A DNA stretch of 64,000 nt from Leptospira brenneri. Its GTDB lineage: Bacteria > Spirochaetota > Leptospiria > Leptospirales > Leptospiraceae. The translations under genes and the position numbers were made by a program. Below are positions 48,465 through 56,833 of this stretch, piece by piece. The stretch spans positions 1 to 64,000 of the forward strand of contig NZ_NPDQ01000004.1 of assembly GCF_002812125.1 (NCBI RefSeq), given 5' to 3'. Numbering within the stretch: position 1 is the first letter of the stretch; every line of letters begins with the position of its first letter. The notes beneath the pieces were generated by a model. That model was not told the DNA's origin. It made no database searches and was given only the letters and a program-made list of their open reading frames with translations.

Positions 48465-48998
48465 ATGAAATTATCCTTTCGCCTTTTGGTTTGTAGCCTT
48501 TTTCTTTTGTCCCTGTTTGTGGCCTGTGCTTCACAAGACACAAAAGACGGTTCAGAACAAACAAACTCAAATGCACGAAACGCAAACTTGGAAGATCCTG
48601 AAAAAGGAGGGAAAAAGTTTGGTTGTATTGAAGGGAACTGTGTCAACGGAATTGGTAAGTATGTCTACGATAATGGAGATGTGTATACTGGTTCGTTTAA
48701 AAATGACCTGCGGGAGGGAGCCGGAAATTTCCTCTACTCTGATGGTGAAAAATTTAACGGCACTTATATAGAAGATAAAAAACAAGGACCGGGTGAGTAT
48801 AATTTCAAAAACGGAGATAAATACGTAGGAGAATTCCAAAACGGACAAATCAACGGAAAAGGAACCTATAGTTTTAAAGACGGTAAATCTGTTTCTGGTG
48901 ATTTTACATCAGACGGTCAAGAAGGAATCGGAGTTTTGACCGACGATGGGAAAGCTCGAAATTGTAAAATCGCAGGAAGAAAACTTCTCTGCGAATAA
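48465..48998 (+). CDS. MORN-repeat lipoprotein
   Basis: The 177-residue product has a signal peptide ending L-F-V-A-C (Cys at about residue 20), followed by an Asn/Glu-rich linker. Then come about four MORN repeats (Y-V-Y-D-N-G-D-V-Y-T-G-S-F-K-N, Y-S-D-G-E-K-F-N-G-T-Y, F-K-N-G-D-K-Y-V-G-E-F, F-K-D-G-K-S-V-S-G-D-F). Two more cysteine pairs (C-I-E-G-N-C and C-K-...-C) frame the repeats and may form disulphides. MORN repeats form beta-sheets that bind lipids or proteins. The envelope role is inferred. A G-G-A-G-G site precedes ATG. Confidence 0.88.
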   Translation: MKLSFRLLVCSLFLLSLFVACASQDTKDGSEQTNSNARNANLEDPEKGGKKFGCIEGNCVNGIGKYVYDNGDVYTGSFKNDLREGAGNFLYSDGEKFNGTYIEDKKQGPGEYNFKNGDKYVGEFQNGQINGKGTYSFKDGKSVSGDFTSDGQEGIGVLTDDGKARNCKIAGRKLLCE

Positions 48999-49006
48999 CG
49001 ATCACC

Positions 49007-49783
49007 TTACAATCGGCAGTTGGGATTTTTTCCTTCTGCCTTCGCCTTCTCCCATAAAGCTAAAGCATTAGCCATTGCGCTATTTAAGTTTTTCATTCGA
49101 GTGGCGTCCGATGGATGTGTTGATAATAGTTCATTGGGTTTGTCCCCACCAAGAGCACTCATATTTTTCCAAAGGTTAACACTCTCTCTTGGATCAAATC
49201 CAGATTTTGCCATTAGTTCCAGTCCAATCAAATCAGCTTCCGATTCATGTTCGCGAGAAAAAGGCAATAGAACTCCAAATTTGGCTCCCATACCCAAAGC
49301 TCCTGCAACTGTTGGTTTTCCTAGGCTTTCTAAGATTTTAACCGACCCACCTGCCAATTGGTTTTGTGAGACCCTTTCGTTTCCATGCCTTGCAATGACG
49401 TGGCCAATTTCGTGCCCAATGACGGCTGCTAGTTGGTCTTTGTTTTGGGCAACGGAAAACATTCCTGTGTGAACACCAATTTTTCCTCCAGGGAGTGCAA
49501 ATGCATTTGGAGTATTATCTCTAAACACAATCACTTCCCAAGAGGCGACCCCGGTTGTATCAGTTGTTACGGCTAACTCTGCAGATACAATGCAGTTTAC
49601 ATAAGTGTTTGCAGAGGCAGTAGAATCAATTGGTGTTTTTGCTTTTAATTCAGAAAAGGCAGTGACACCCATTTCATTCATTTCTGCATCTTTTACGAGA
49701 ATGATTTGCCTTCGTCCTGTTGGTGAAGTGCTACAATAAAGTAAAAAAGGAACCACTAAGAAAAGATTAAAAATTCGAATCAT
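49007..49783 (-). CDS. M48-family metalloprotease lipoprotein
   Basis: The 258-residue product has a lipobox L-L-Y-C (Cys at about residue 17), so it is lipid-anchored. The zinc motif H-E-I-G-H with nearby R-H-G and the third ligand in E-S-E-A-D mark a peptidase M48 (LoiP/YcaL/BepA-like) enzyme that cleaves misfolded or stalled outer-membrane proteins. The start overlaps the PAS-GGDEF-EAL stop by 4 bases. The 3' end is 8 bases from the convergent MORN gene. Confidence 0.9.
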   Translation of the reverse strand: MIRIFNLFLVVPFLLYCSTSPTGRRQIILVKDAEMNEMGVTAFSELKAKTPIDSTASANTYVNCIVSAELAVTTDTTGVASWEVIVFRDNTPNAFALPGGKIGVHTGMFSVAQNKDQLAAVIGHEIGHVIARHGNERVSQNQLAGGSVKILESLGKPTVAGALGMGAKFGVLLPFSREHESEADLIGLELMAKSGFDPRESVNLWKNMSALGGDKPNELLSTHPSDATRMKNLNSAMANALALWEKAKAEGKNPNCRL

Positions 49784-51891
49784 TTTTTTTCCTGTTTAGA
49801 ATAGAATTGATGGATAAAAGAAACTATATCTTCACTACCTAGAGGTTTCGACAACCAAAACCCTTGGATTTTGTCGCATTCATAGGATTTTAGAAGTTCT
49901 AGTTGTTCTAACTCCTCTACTCCTTCTGCAACTACCGAGTAACCAAGATCATGCGCCATATTGATAATTGATATTAGTAAAAAACTTTCTTTCGATCCAA
50001 CTTCCACATTGTTCAAAAAGGATTTATCAATTTTTAAAATAGAAAGAGGAAGTTTTTCCAAATAGGAAAGAGAAGAAAATCCGGTCCCAAAGTCATCCAA
50101 AGCAACTTTAACTCCAATATCAATTAAGTTGGAAAGTATAGGAACTGTTTCTGCTAAATTTTTCATCGCCAAACTTTCGGTAATCTCTACCTGCAAGGAG
50201 GTGTAAGGAATGCCTCTACGATTGTGTAAATCAACGATCCAATGAAAGATATTTTGATCATAGAAAACTTGAGGGCTTAGGTTTACGGCAATGGAAATCG
50301 GTAGTCCTTGTTTTAATTGTACTTCTTCAATGACATCGGCAGCTCTTTCTAAAACAAACTTTGTGATAGGAACAATGAGCCCAGAGTCCTCAGCTAATGG
50401 AATGAACTCTGCAGGAGAAACCATTCCTCGTTGTGGGTGGCGCCAACGAACGAGTGCTTCCCAATGTCCGATTCTATTTTCTTTGATATCCAGGATGGGT
50501 TGGTAATAGACAAAAATTTCGTTTTGTGTTAATGCTTTTTTTAAATCGTTTTGAATTTCTAGTTGGAAGTGGATTTTCTCCTGCATGGCTTGGTTAAAAA
50601 CAGAAACTGTTCCGACTTTTTGAGATTTTGCATGAAACATAGCAATCTCAGCATTTCGCAAAAGTACATCTGCTTCCTTACCGCCCAGTCCAAATCCTGA
50701 AACTCCAGAAGATGCCGTTAAATAAATAGAATAACCTCCAATAGGAATTGGATCTCCCAAACGCTCTAAAAGTTTGACCGCAAAGTTTACCCCTTCCTCC
50801 ACGGAAAGAATATGAGTGACTAGAATGGCAAAATTATCTGCTCCAAGTCTTGTGATGATGGCATCAGAATCTGATAATTGTTTGAGTCTTTTGGCAAAAA
50901 TTTGTAAAACTTGGTCACCTGCATCATTTCCGAGAGAATGGTTGATGCGTTTGAAGTTATCGATATTGATACAAAAAAGAATTGGATAACCAGTATTTTT
51001 AGTATTATAAGCAAAGATCTTTTGTTCAATTCGAGCTAAGAATAAGGCTCTATTGGGTAGGCCAGTTAGGTTGTCATAAAAGGCATCGTGAGTTAATTGT
51101 TGTTCTGCGAGTTTTCTGTCAGTAATATCGTGGTGAATTGCAATGTACTGGAATACCGATTTGTCTTGTCTAGTGAAGGGAACAATGGTCGTATCTGCCC
51201 AGTAATCATTTCCATCCTTTTTGATATTTCGAATTTCCCCTCTCCAGACATTTCCCTTTTGGATGATTTCCCAAATTTTAGTCCAATCTTCTTTGGTTTT
51301 GTCTGGTGACTTCATGATCCGATGGTTTTGGCCAATAAGTTCTGAGACACTATAACCAGTTACTTTGGAAAAAGCGTCGTTTACATATGTAATGATTCCA
51401 TTGGCATCGGTGATGGAGACAATATTTGCTTGGTCAAGGGCAAATTTTTGGAGTTGGATTTCTTTTAGGGATTGGTATAAAAAAGTTTCCGTTGTGTTTT
51501 TTTCTTTTCGATAAACTAATTCCCTTCTTTCCCTTTCCAAAACCTCTGTTAAACGAGTTAAGTGTGTTCGTTCTATGATATCGTTTACCCCCGACTTCAT
51601 ATAACTGAGGTTTTTCGAAAATTCCTCACGATCACTGAGTAAAATCACTGGGATATCCAGTTTTTTATCGTTTAAGTACTGAAGGTAAACGGGAATTTCT
51701 GAATGAAATGGTTCCCTCGTGCTACAGATGATGGCATCCCAATCTTCTTCATGCACCGTTGCCTCCCAAGATGGGAAGGATTCCACTACTCGGTACAAAG
51801 GGCTTAGGCCACCCGACTTCATTTCTCTGACGAGATCAAAAACACTATTAGAATCGTTTTCTAGTATTAGAACGCTGATTGGAATGCCCAT
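49780..51891 (-). CDS. Pseudo-receiver-PAS-GGDEF-EAL protein (likely c-di-GMP phosphodiesterase)
   Basis: The 703-residue product has a receiver-like N-terminus (about 7-120) whose phospho-Asp position reads C-S-T. A PAS domain follows (about 145-265, with G-I-I-T-Y-V-N-D-A-F and G-Q-N-H-R), then a GGDEF domain whose signature is G-A-D-N-F instead of GGDEF. The EAL domain (about 440-690) is intact: W-E-A-L-V-R-W, A-V-N-L-S, E-I-T-E-S, L-D-D-F-G-T-G, I-K-I-D/L-K-I-D and V-A-E-G-V-E. It is probably a phosphodiesterase tuned by PAS and GTP-type sensing. No membrane segment. Confidence 0.9.
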   Translation of the reverse strand: MGIPISVLILENDSNSVFDLVREMKSGGLSPLYRVVESFPSWEATVHEEDWDAIICSTREPFHSEIPVYLQYLNDKKLDIPVILLSDREEFSKNLSYMKSGVNDIIERTHLTRLTEVLERERRELVYRKEKNTTETFLYQSLKEIQLQKFALDQANIVSITDANGIITYVNDAFSKVTGYSVSELIGQNHRIMKSPDKTKEDWTKIWEIIQKGNVWRGEIRNIKKDGNDYWADTTIVPFTRQDKSVFQYIAIHHDITDRKLAEQQLTHDAFYDNLTGLPNRALFLARIEQKIFAYNTKNTGYPILFCINIDNFKRINHSLGNDAGDQVLQIFAKRLKQLSDSDAIITRLGADNFAILVTHILSVEEGVNFAVKLLERLGDPIPIGGYSIYLTASSGVSGFGLGGKEADVLLRNAEIAMFHAKSQKVGTVSVFNQAMQEKIHFQLEIQNDLKKALTQNEIFVYYQPILDIKENRIGHWEALVRWRHPQRGMVSPAEFIPLAEDSGLIVPITKFVLERAADVIEEVQLKQGLPISIAVNLSPQVFYDQNIFHWIVDLHNRRGIPYTSLQVEITESLAMKNLAETVPILSNLIDIGVKVALDDFGTGFSSLSYLEKLPLSILKIDKSFLNNVEVGSKESFLLISIINMAHDLGYSVVAEGVEELEQLELLKSYECDKIQGFWLSKPLGSEDIVSFIHQFYSKQEKK

Positions 51892-51999
51892 TTTTTTTGC
51901 CGCGAACGGCTTTCTCTCCCACTAAGAATTCTAAATTTTCCTGAAATCTCAACCTAAAAATGATTCGAAATTCTTTGGAAATTTCGTCCGATAGGAAGC
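51892..51999. other. Leader region before the small gene at 52000
   Basis: This is the first part of a 400-base region between the PAS-GGDEF-EAL gene and the STAS gene. I see no strong hairpin. It must hold the promoters for the divergent genes. Confidence 0.35.
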
Positions 52000-52179
52000 G
52001 TGCATCCTAAAACATTCGAAACTTGCTATATCAAAAAAGAATATTTAGAGCATGAGTTGCGGAAATTACTCTTGGACATGAGTGATTTAGATTATAGAGA
52101 ACTCAATGATTATGACAAGGGTGGTTACGATGGATTCAACCAAGCAATCACCTTGGTTTTGAAAAAGCTTCAAAACTAG
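52000..52179 (+). CDS. Small protein, 59 residues, function unknown
   Basis: An open frame from GTG 52000 ends at TAG 52179. The product H-P-K-T-F-E-T-C...K-L-Q-N is charged and helical, with a Leu-rich stretch H-E-L-R-K-L-L-L-D-M and a Gly/Asp-rich segment D-Y-D-K-G-G-Y-D-G. A purine-rich AGGAAG lies directly before the GTG, closer than usual, so the start is uncertain. Amino-acid composition is protein-like, unlike random translation of this AT-rich DNA. No family recognised. Confidence 0.5.
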   Translation: MHPKTFETCYIKKEYLEHELRKLLLDMSDLDYRELNDYDKGGYDGFNQAITLVLKKLQN

Positions 52180-52291
52180 GGTTTTTTCTAATCAAAATTA
52201 TAGGATATGGGTTTCAAAGAATCGGTTTCTGCAAAAATTCTTTACAAAATTGGCAAGTAAACAGATTGTATACGTGCCAGTAGGAAGTTCA

Positions 52292-52615
52292 ATGAATTTC
52301 ACAACAAAACAAGTTAAAAATCATACAGTTGTTACTCTAGAGGGTTCCCTCGACATTTATTCTGCACCAGCACTTAAGAAAGAACTCCATAAAATCATCG
52401 ATGATGGAGCAGAATCCGTAGCAATTGATATGGTCAATATCAAACTATTAGATTCCTCTGGAATTGCCCTTCTTGCAAACCTCCAAAAGAAACTCAAATC
52501 AGAGGAAGGACAATTTTTCCTTCTCAACGTCAGCCAAGACGTTATGGTTATTTTGAAATTGTCTAGTTTGGACAAGTTTTTTACGATTCTCGGTGGAGAA
52601 TCGGAACTTCCGTAA
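52292..52615 (+). CDS. STAS-domain anti-sigma-factor antagonist
   Basis: This 107-residue single STAS domain is a SpoIIAA-type protein. The phospho-acceptor Ser is in the classic I-K-L-L-D-S-S-G-I-A. The open frame extends upstream to TTG 52250, but ATG 52292 has an AGGAAG ribosome site 4-5 bases before it and matches usual family length. It probably sequesters an anti-sigma kinase until phosphorylated. The SpoIIE-type phosphatase gene is 1.6 kb away. Confidence 0.9.
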   Translation: MNFTTKQVKNHTVVTLEGSLDIYSAPALKKELHKIIDDGAESVAIDMVNIKLLDSSGIALLANLQKKLKSEEGQFFLLNVSQDVMVILKLSSLDKFFTILGGESELP

Positions 52616-52644
52616 ATTTAGAATCTTTTTAGAGTCGGAAGTTC
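52604..52644. terminator. Hairpin shared by convergent gene ends
   Basis: GAACTTCCG (52604-52612) pairs perfectly with CGGAAGTTC (52636-52644). The left arm is inside the end of the STAS gene and the right arm inside the end of the TPR gene at 52629. The loop is 23 bases and includes a T run. Confidence 0.5.
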
Positions 52645-54188
52645 TTCACTTCTCCTCTGGCCACTGGTTCCTCTGTCGATTTTGGGTTTGCCCAATCCCC
52701 GGCAGGATTTTGGATCCATTGGCTTGATTCAAACCTCTCTCCTGATCCAGTCAAAAGTTTGATGGGAACTCCTCCTCCCTCCCCAGAAATCTTTACAGAA
52801 ACAACTAATTCATAGGGTAAATTTAGCCCAAAGGAACCGAGTTGCAAAGTGGCAAGGTTTCCCTCCACTTTTACTTCATCACAGACCACTTCTCGCCCAT
52901 CCCGCAGTTTCACTTTTAACTTTGAGGGGACTTTGGGACTCTGTTTTTTCACAACTACCGTTTCTGGATTTTTGTTTTTTTCTATGACTGGTTCTGGAAC
53001 CGTCTCAGGTACAAGAGGAATTTTTTCTTCGGATACAACTACGGCGAGTTTTGTAGTTTCTTCTTTGGAAACCTCTAAAGACTCACGAATGTTTTCTTTG
53101 ATTTGGTCTAGTTCCTTAGATTCTTCTGGAGAAAGATTGGTTGAAGTTTCTGCTTTTAGAACCTTTTCAATGATAACAGGTTTTAATGCTAAACTCTTTC
53201 CTTCTTCAATATTTTCCGCAGCCTTCGTATCCCCTAATTTGGTTGCTTCTTCCTTTGAAAAGGCTACAAGTGATTTGTTTTCTTGGTAAAAATTTCCAAT
53301 GAGTAACAAACGTCTGTTAGCACGAATTGCCACTTCCTTGTTGTCTTTTTGTTTTACAAGTTGGATGTATTCTTTCACTGCATTGGAAGTTTTACCTAAT
53401 TCTTCCATAGCTCTAGCTTTGATATAAGATTGGTCTTTGGTAAGATTTGGTAGATTTTCTAAGGTTTTTAAAGTTTCTTCATAGTCTCCACTTTGGAATA
53501 GAGAATATGCAAGTTCTTCTGGGGATTTATTTTTATTTTTTAGTTCTTCTTTTTTCTTTTCGCCTTCTTCTAAAAAACTAATTAAGAGACTTGCATTTTC
53601 AGCATAATGACTTCCTGGAAATAAATCCAAGGTTTTGGTGAGTTTCACAAACGCTTTTTCTCTTTCTCCCATCATCACGAGACAATACCCATGGTGAAGG
53701 AGTGAGAATGCCATTTCGTCAGATAAAGCTGAAGTAATGGAATCTTCTAACTCTTGGTACTTTTTGGAAGCGATTGGATATTTCCTAGTCCTTTCCATAT
53801 AAAAAGCAAATTGTAATCGGATGATTGTATTTTGTTGTTCTTCCAGTTCCAAAGCTGGTTTAAAATTTAAAAAACGGACGGAATTAATGACATACAGTCC
53901 AAACCTGTCCCGCCAACCCATTTTTAAATCCAATCCTTCCGTTTCGGAATTCATAATCCCCGATTCTAAAATATTAACTTTTACCTCAGACATATAATCA
54001 TCTTTGGAAAGAAACATTTGTTTCAAACGCTCTCTTAGGGTTTGAGAGGAGAGTTGGTAATTCATCAGTTGGTCCCTGAGAATTCCAAATCGGAGTTCTT
54101 GTAGTTTTACACTGACAATAGCCTCCGAAGCCAAAGCGAAGAAAAAAAACAGAATGAAGAAAAGGGAAAAAAAGAAAAACTTTCTCAT
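52629..54188 (-). CDS. Exported TPR-repeat protein
   Basis: The 519-residue product has an N-terminal hydrophobic signal (about residues 4-22, many Phe). A TPR region follows (about 120-290, including F-S-L-L-H-H-G-Y-C-L-V-M-M-G-E-R-E-K-A and S-L-F-Q-S-G-D-Y-E-E-T-L). Then comes a Glu/Lys/Pro linker, and a C-terminal domain about 415-519 with V-K-L-R-D-G-R-E-V-V-C-D. It is likely a periplasmic scaffold. It is translated from the same transcript as the SpoIIE-type phosphatase; the genes overlap by 4 bases. Confidence 0.78.
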   Translation of the reverse strand: MRKFFFFSLFFILFFFFALASEAIVSVKLQELRFGILRDQLMNYQLSSQTLRERLKQMFLSKDDYMSEVKVNILESGIMNSETEGLDLKMGWRDRFGLYVINSVRFLNFKPALELEEQQNTIIRLQFAFYMERTRKYPIASKKYQELEDSITSALSDEMAFSLLHHGYCLVMMGEREKAFVKLTKTLDLFPGSHYAENASLLISFLEEGEKKKEELKNKNKSPEELAYSLFQSGDYEETLKTLENLPNLTKDQSYIKARAMEELGKTSNAVKEYIQLVKQKDNKEVAIRANRRLLLIGNFYQENKSLVAFSKEEATKLGDTKAAENIEEGKSLALKPVIIEKVLKAETSTNLSPEESKELDQIKENIRESLEVSKEETTKLAVVVSEEKIPLVPETVPEPVIEKNKNPETVVVKKQSPKVPSKLKVKLRDGREVVCDEVKVEGNLATLQLGSFGLNLPYELVVSVKISGEGGGVPIKLLTGSGERFESSQWIQNPAGDWANPKSTEEPVARGEVKNFRL

Positions 54189-55702
54189 TCCGGTACATCA
54201 AGGATGATCATAGTCACATCATCCTTGTATTCCTCATGTTTATCTTCGAGAAGTGCCATAGCTTTTTCCACAATTTCGCCGTTGGAAAGATGGATGTTTT
54301 CTAAAACAACTTCCGTGAATCGTTCTAATCCAAATAGTCCGCCTTCTCTTATAGGTGTTTCCACCACTCCATCAGTATAAAGAACTATTTTGTCTCCAGG
54401 AAGGACAGGAAATGAATCCAAAGAGTATTGGATATCGTCACCCATACCAAGTGGTGGTCCCGAACTATCAATATAAGTAATTTCTTTTGTAGATGGACGA
54501 ACAATAAACGGTGCATTGTGTCCTGCATTTACAAATTTTACTACACCCGGTTCTTCAAATACAACAAATACTCCAGTAGCAAAGAAAGACGCCTGTAAAC
54601 GATTGGCGATGACTTCTCCAAGTTGGTTGATTGCTTGAATCGCAGAATGGTTTTCTTTCATAATGGCTTGTAAAGACATCGCCATAACAACTGTTACCAG
54701 TGCCGCAGAAACCCCATGACCAGAAGCATCCGCGAGAAAGAATCCATAAAAGTCTTTTTCTGGAATTTGGAAGTATTGGTATAAATCACCAGAAACCTCT
54801 CGCATTGGGCGGTAAAGTTTTCCAATATTGAATTTTTTAAATTTTTTGACGGAAGGTAAAAATAACTCTTGGACTTCTTTTCCAATCTGAAGTTCTTGAT
54901 TGATCTCTTCATTGAGTTTAGTAATCGTTGTTACTTTGTTTTGGATTTCATCTGCCATTAGGTTGAATGACTTACCCAAACTATCCAACTCATCATTACT
55001 TTTAAAACTCCAATCTACTCTCGATTGTAAATTGCCAGTAGCCATCCCCTTGGAAGCAACCTCCAAAGATCCAACTCTTTTAAAGATGGCACGGTAAACC
55101 AAAATCGCAAAAATAATGTGAAAAACAACACCCCAAAGAACTGCATAACCAACTTGGATATAGAGTTGTTTCAATCGATCTTGGATGGATGAAATATTAA
55201 AATGAGTAAAAAGGAAAACTTCTCTGGAATCAGAAAGTCTTACCGGCAATAAAAAATCCACTGTGAAATCGGATTCGTTTAAATCTAAACTATAACGTGC
55301 CTTAAATAGATTCCCTTCCTTATCGGAAGAAACTTCTTTGGTTTTTTTTAAGACTGATTCTGTGATTTCTTTCATACCAGGACCGGATTCTGGTTCTGAG
55401 AGGATGATTTTGCCATCAGCTTCAAAAATAGAAAACTTACCAATCTCGTATAACTTCAAAGTTTTACGGAAGACTTCGTAAGTTTCATCTTTGGCTCCAG
55501 AAAGCCCAATGGTTTGGATATCGGCAAGGATGGTATTGGCGAGGTTTTCCGACTGAAACTGGAAGTTTTTCAGGAGCAGGTCAGACTGATTTTCGAAGAT
55601 CATCACCGTAAAAAAGATGATATTGAGTAAGGCAAGAAGGGAATAAAAGAGTCCAATCTTAAATCGTAAGGAATTCGTCGTTTTGATTTTGCTTTTGTTC
55701 AC
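54185..55702 (-). CDS. Membrane sensor with HAMP and SpoIIE-type PP2C phosphatase
   Basis: The 505-residue protein has a transmembrane helix (about 16-36), a periplasmic sensor (about 40-185), a second helix (about 190-212), a HAMP domain (about 212-265) and a coiled coil. A SpoIIE/RsbU phosphatase domain follows, with metal residues in S-G-D-L-Y-Q-Y, A-D-A-S-G-H-G and Y-T-D-G-V-V-E. It should dephosphorylate a STAS antagonist. The start GTG lies 28 bases from the divergent gene at 55731. The stop overlaps the TPR gene start. Confidence 0.92.
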   Translation of the reverse strand: MNKSKIKTTNSLRFKIGLFYSLLALLNIIFFTVMIFENQSDLLLKNFQFQSENLANTILADIQTIGLSGAKDETYEVFRKTLKLYEIGKFSIFEADGKIILSEPESGPGMKEITESVLKKTKEVSSDKEGNLFKARYSLDLNESDFTVDFLLPVRLSDSREVFLFTHFNISSIQDRLKQLYIQVGYAVLWGVVFHIIFAILVYRAIFKRVGSLEVASKGMATGNLQSRVDWSFKSNDELDSLGKSFNLMADEIQNKVTTITKLNEEINQELQIGKEVQELFLPSVKKFKKFNIGKLYRPMREVSGDLYQYFQIPEKDFYGFFLADASGHGVSAALVTVVMAMSLQAIMKENHSAIQAINQLGEVIANRLQASFFATGVFVVFEEPGVVKFVNAGHNAPFIVRPSTKEITYIDSSGPPLGMGDDIQYSLDSFPVLPGDKIVLYTDGVVETPIREGGLFGLERFTEVVLENIHLSNGEIVEKAMALLEDKHEEYKDDVTMIILDVPE

Positions 55703-55730
55703 GGCAATTACTAGTATTGTCGATAATTAA

Positions 55731-55748
55731 GTGATAGAAATCTATCAC
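55731..55748. repeat. Palindrome between divergent genes
   Basis: GTGATAG-aaat-CTATCAC is a perfect 7-4-7 palindrome in the narrow gap between the divergent genes at 55702 and 55731. It contains the annotated GTG of the plus-strand gene. It may be an operator for one or both promoters. Confidence 0.55.
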
Positions 55749-56828
55749 AAAATTGAGATTTTCCCATTGGTTTTAGGCACTTACATATCCTTTCTTCCCC
55801 GATTCAGGGTCAGTTTTTCACTCATCATTTTGATACTGGGATCTACTTCTGTTTTAGCAGATAAGATTCGGTTAAAATCAGGGGAAGTACTGAATGGAAA
55901 GGTAGTCAATGTAACGGCAACGCATGTCGAATGGCAAGACCAAGGAAAACGGTATAAATTCTTAAATACAGATGTACTCGGGATCGATGTTGGTTATGAC
56001 GGTCTTCCCGCTTGTGCGGATTATAAAACCTTTGGTGTGGAAGACTGTGATTTAATTCTCACCAAACTAAACAAAACGAGTGCTAGTTTTTCCAAAAAAA
56101 GTAGCCCATTGGAGTTAGAGATAATTCCTCTAAAAAAAATCTCTAGTCTCAAAATCAGTGCGGAATCGGGATTTCCCATGGAAAGATACATTGACCCAGG
56201 TGCCAAAGGAAAATGGGTTTTTGGGGATAAAGAAATCGTCGGAAATTTCAAAACTTTGGATCGAGGAAAAATCATCATTGAAACAGAATCCAAAACTTTG
56301 GAATCCGCAGACCTTTTGGATTTTAAATCTTTTGAAATCCAAAATAAATCAGTCATTGTCAAAGTGATCAAAGAAGAAACACCTAAAGTTATCCCAGGAT
56401 ATTCTCCCATCACAGAAAAAAAATATGGAAAAGCAGCCTTTATTTTTAGTGGAGCAGTAATTTCCGGATTAGGAATGTTATACGAATACAATGCTTCCGT
56501 AAAGGCAATCAATAACGATATGGAATACATCCCGACTTCTGATGGAAGAGTATTTATTTTTGCCAATACTTTAAGTACTGATCGTTATGATTTCCATAGA
56601 CAACGATTTTTAATGTATTCAGTGGTTTTTACTTCTATTATTGCTTATAGTTTAATTGATAGTTATTATTTGGGTCCAATGGAAACTAAAAAGGAAAATG
56701 CAAACGGAGTTTATTTGAAACCCATCCTTGATATGAGATCAAATACAAATGTTTATGGGGTTTGGAATTCCTTCCAAAAACCGAACGAAAGTTTGTTTTA
56801 TGGACTTAGTTTTGAATCGAAGTTTTAG
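55731..56828 (+). CDS. Exported protein of unknown function with C-terminal membrane helices
   Basis: The 365-residue product has a signal peptide ending near S-V-L-A-D (about residue 43 from the GTG). The start is uncertain: GTG 55731 lies inside a palindrome, and TTG 55767 would give a shorter signal. After cleavage comes I-R-L-K-S-G-E-V-L-N-G-K-V, a beta-rich motif common in envelope proteins with repeated "K-x-G-x" strands. Two hydrophobic segments (about 235-252 and 298-316) resemble the C-terminal helices of DUF5683-type proteins. Function unknown. Confidence 0.65.
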   Translation: MIEIYHKIEIFPLVLGTYISFLPRFRVSFSLIILILGSTSVLADKIRLKSGEVLNGKVVNVTATHVEWQDQGKRYKFLNTDVLGIDVGYDGLPACADYKTFGVEDCDLILTKLNKTSASFSKKSSPLELEIIPLKKISSLKISAESGFPMERYIDPGAKGKWVFGDKEIVGNFKTLDRGKIIIETESKTLESADLLDFKSFEIQNKSVIVKVIKEETPKVIPGYSPITEKKYGKAAFIFSGAVISGLGMLYEYNASVKAINNDMEYIPTSDGRVFIFANTLSTDRYDFHRQRFLMYSVVFTSIIAYSLIDSYYLGPMETKKENANGVYLKPILDMRSNTNVYGVWNSFQKPNESLFYGLSFESKF

Positions 56829-56833
56829 TCCGG

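Noticed and set aside
56021..56566. 181-residue minus-strand frame
   Set aside because: It lies inside the exported protein gene 55731-56828, which has a signal peptide. The opposite frame has no family features.
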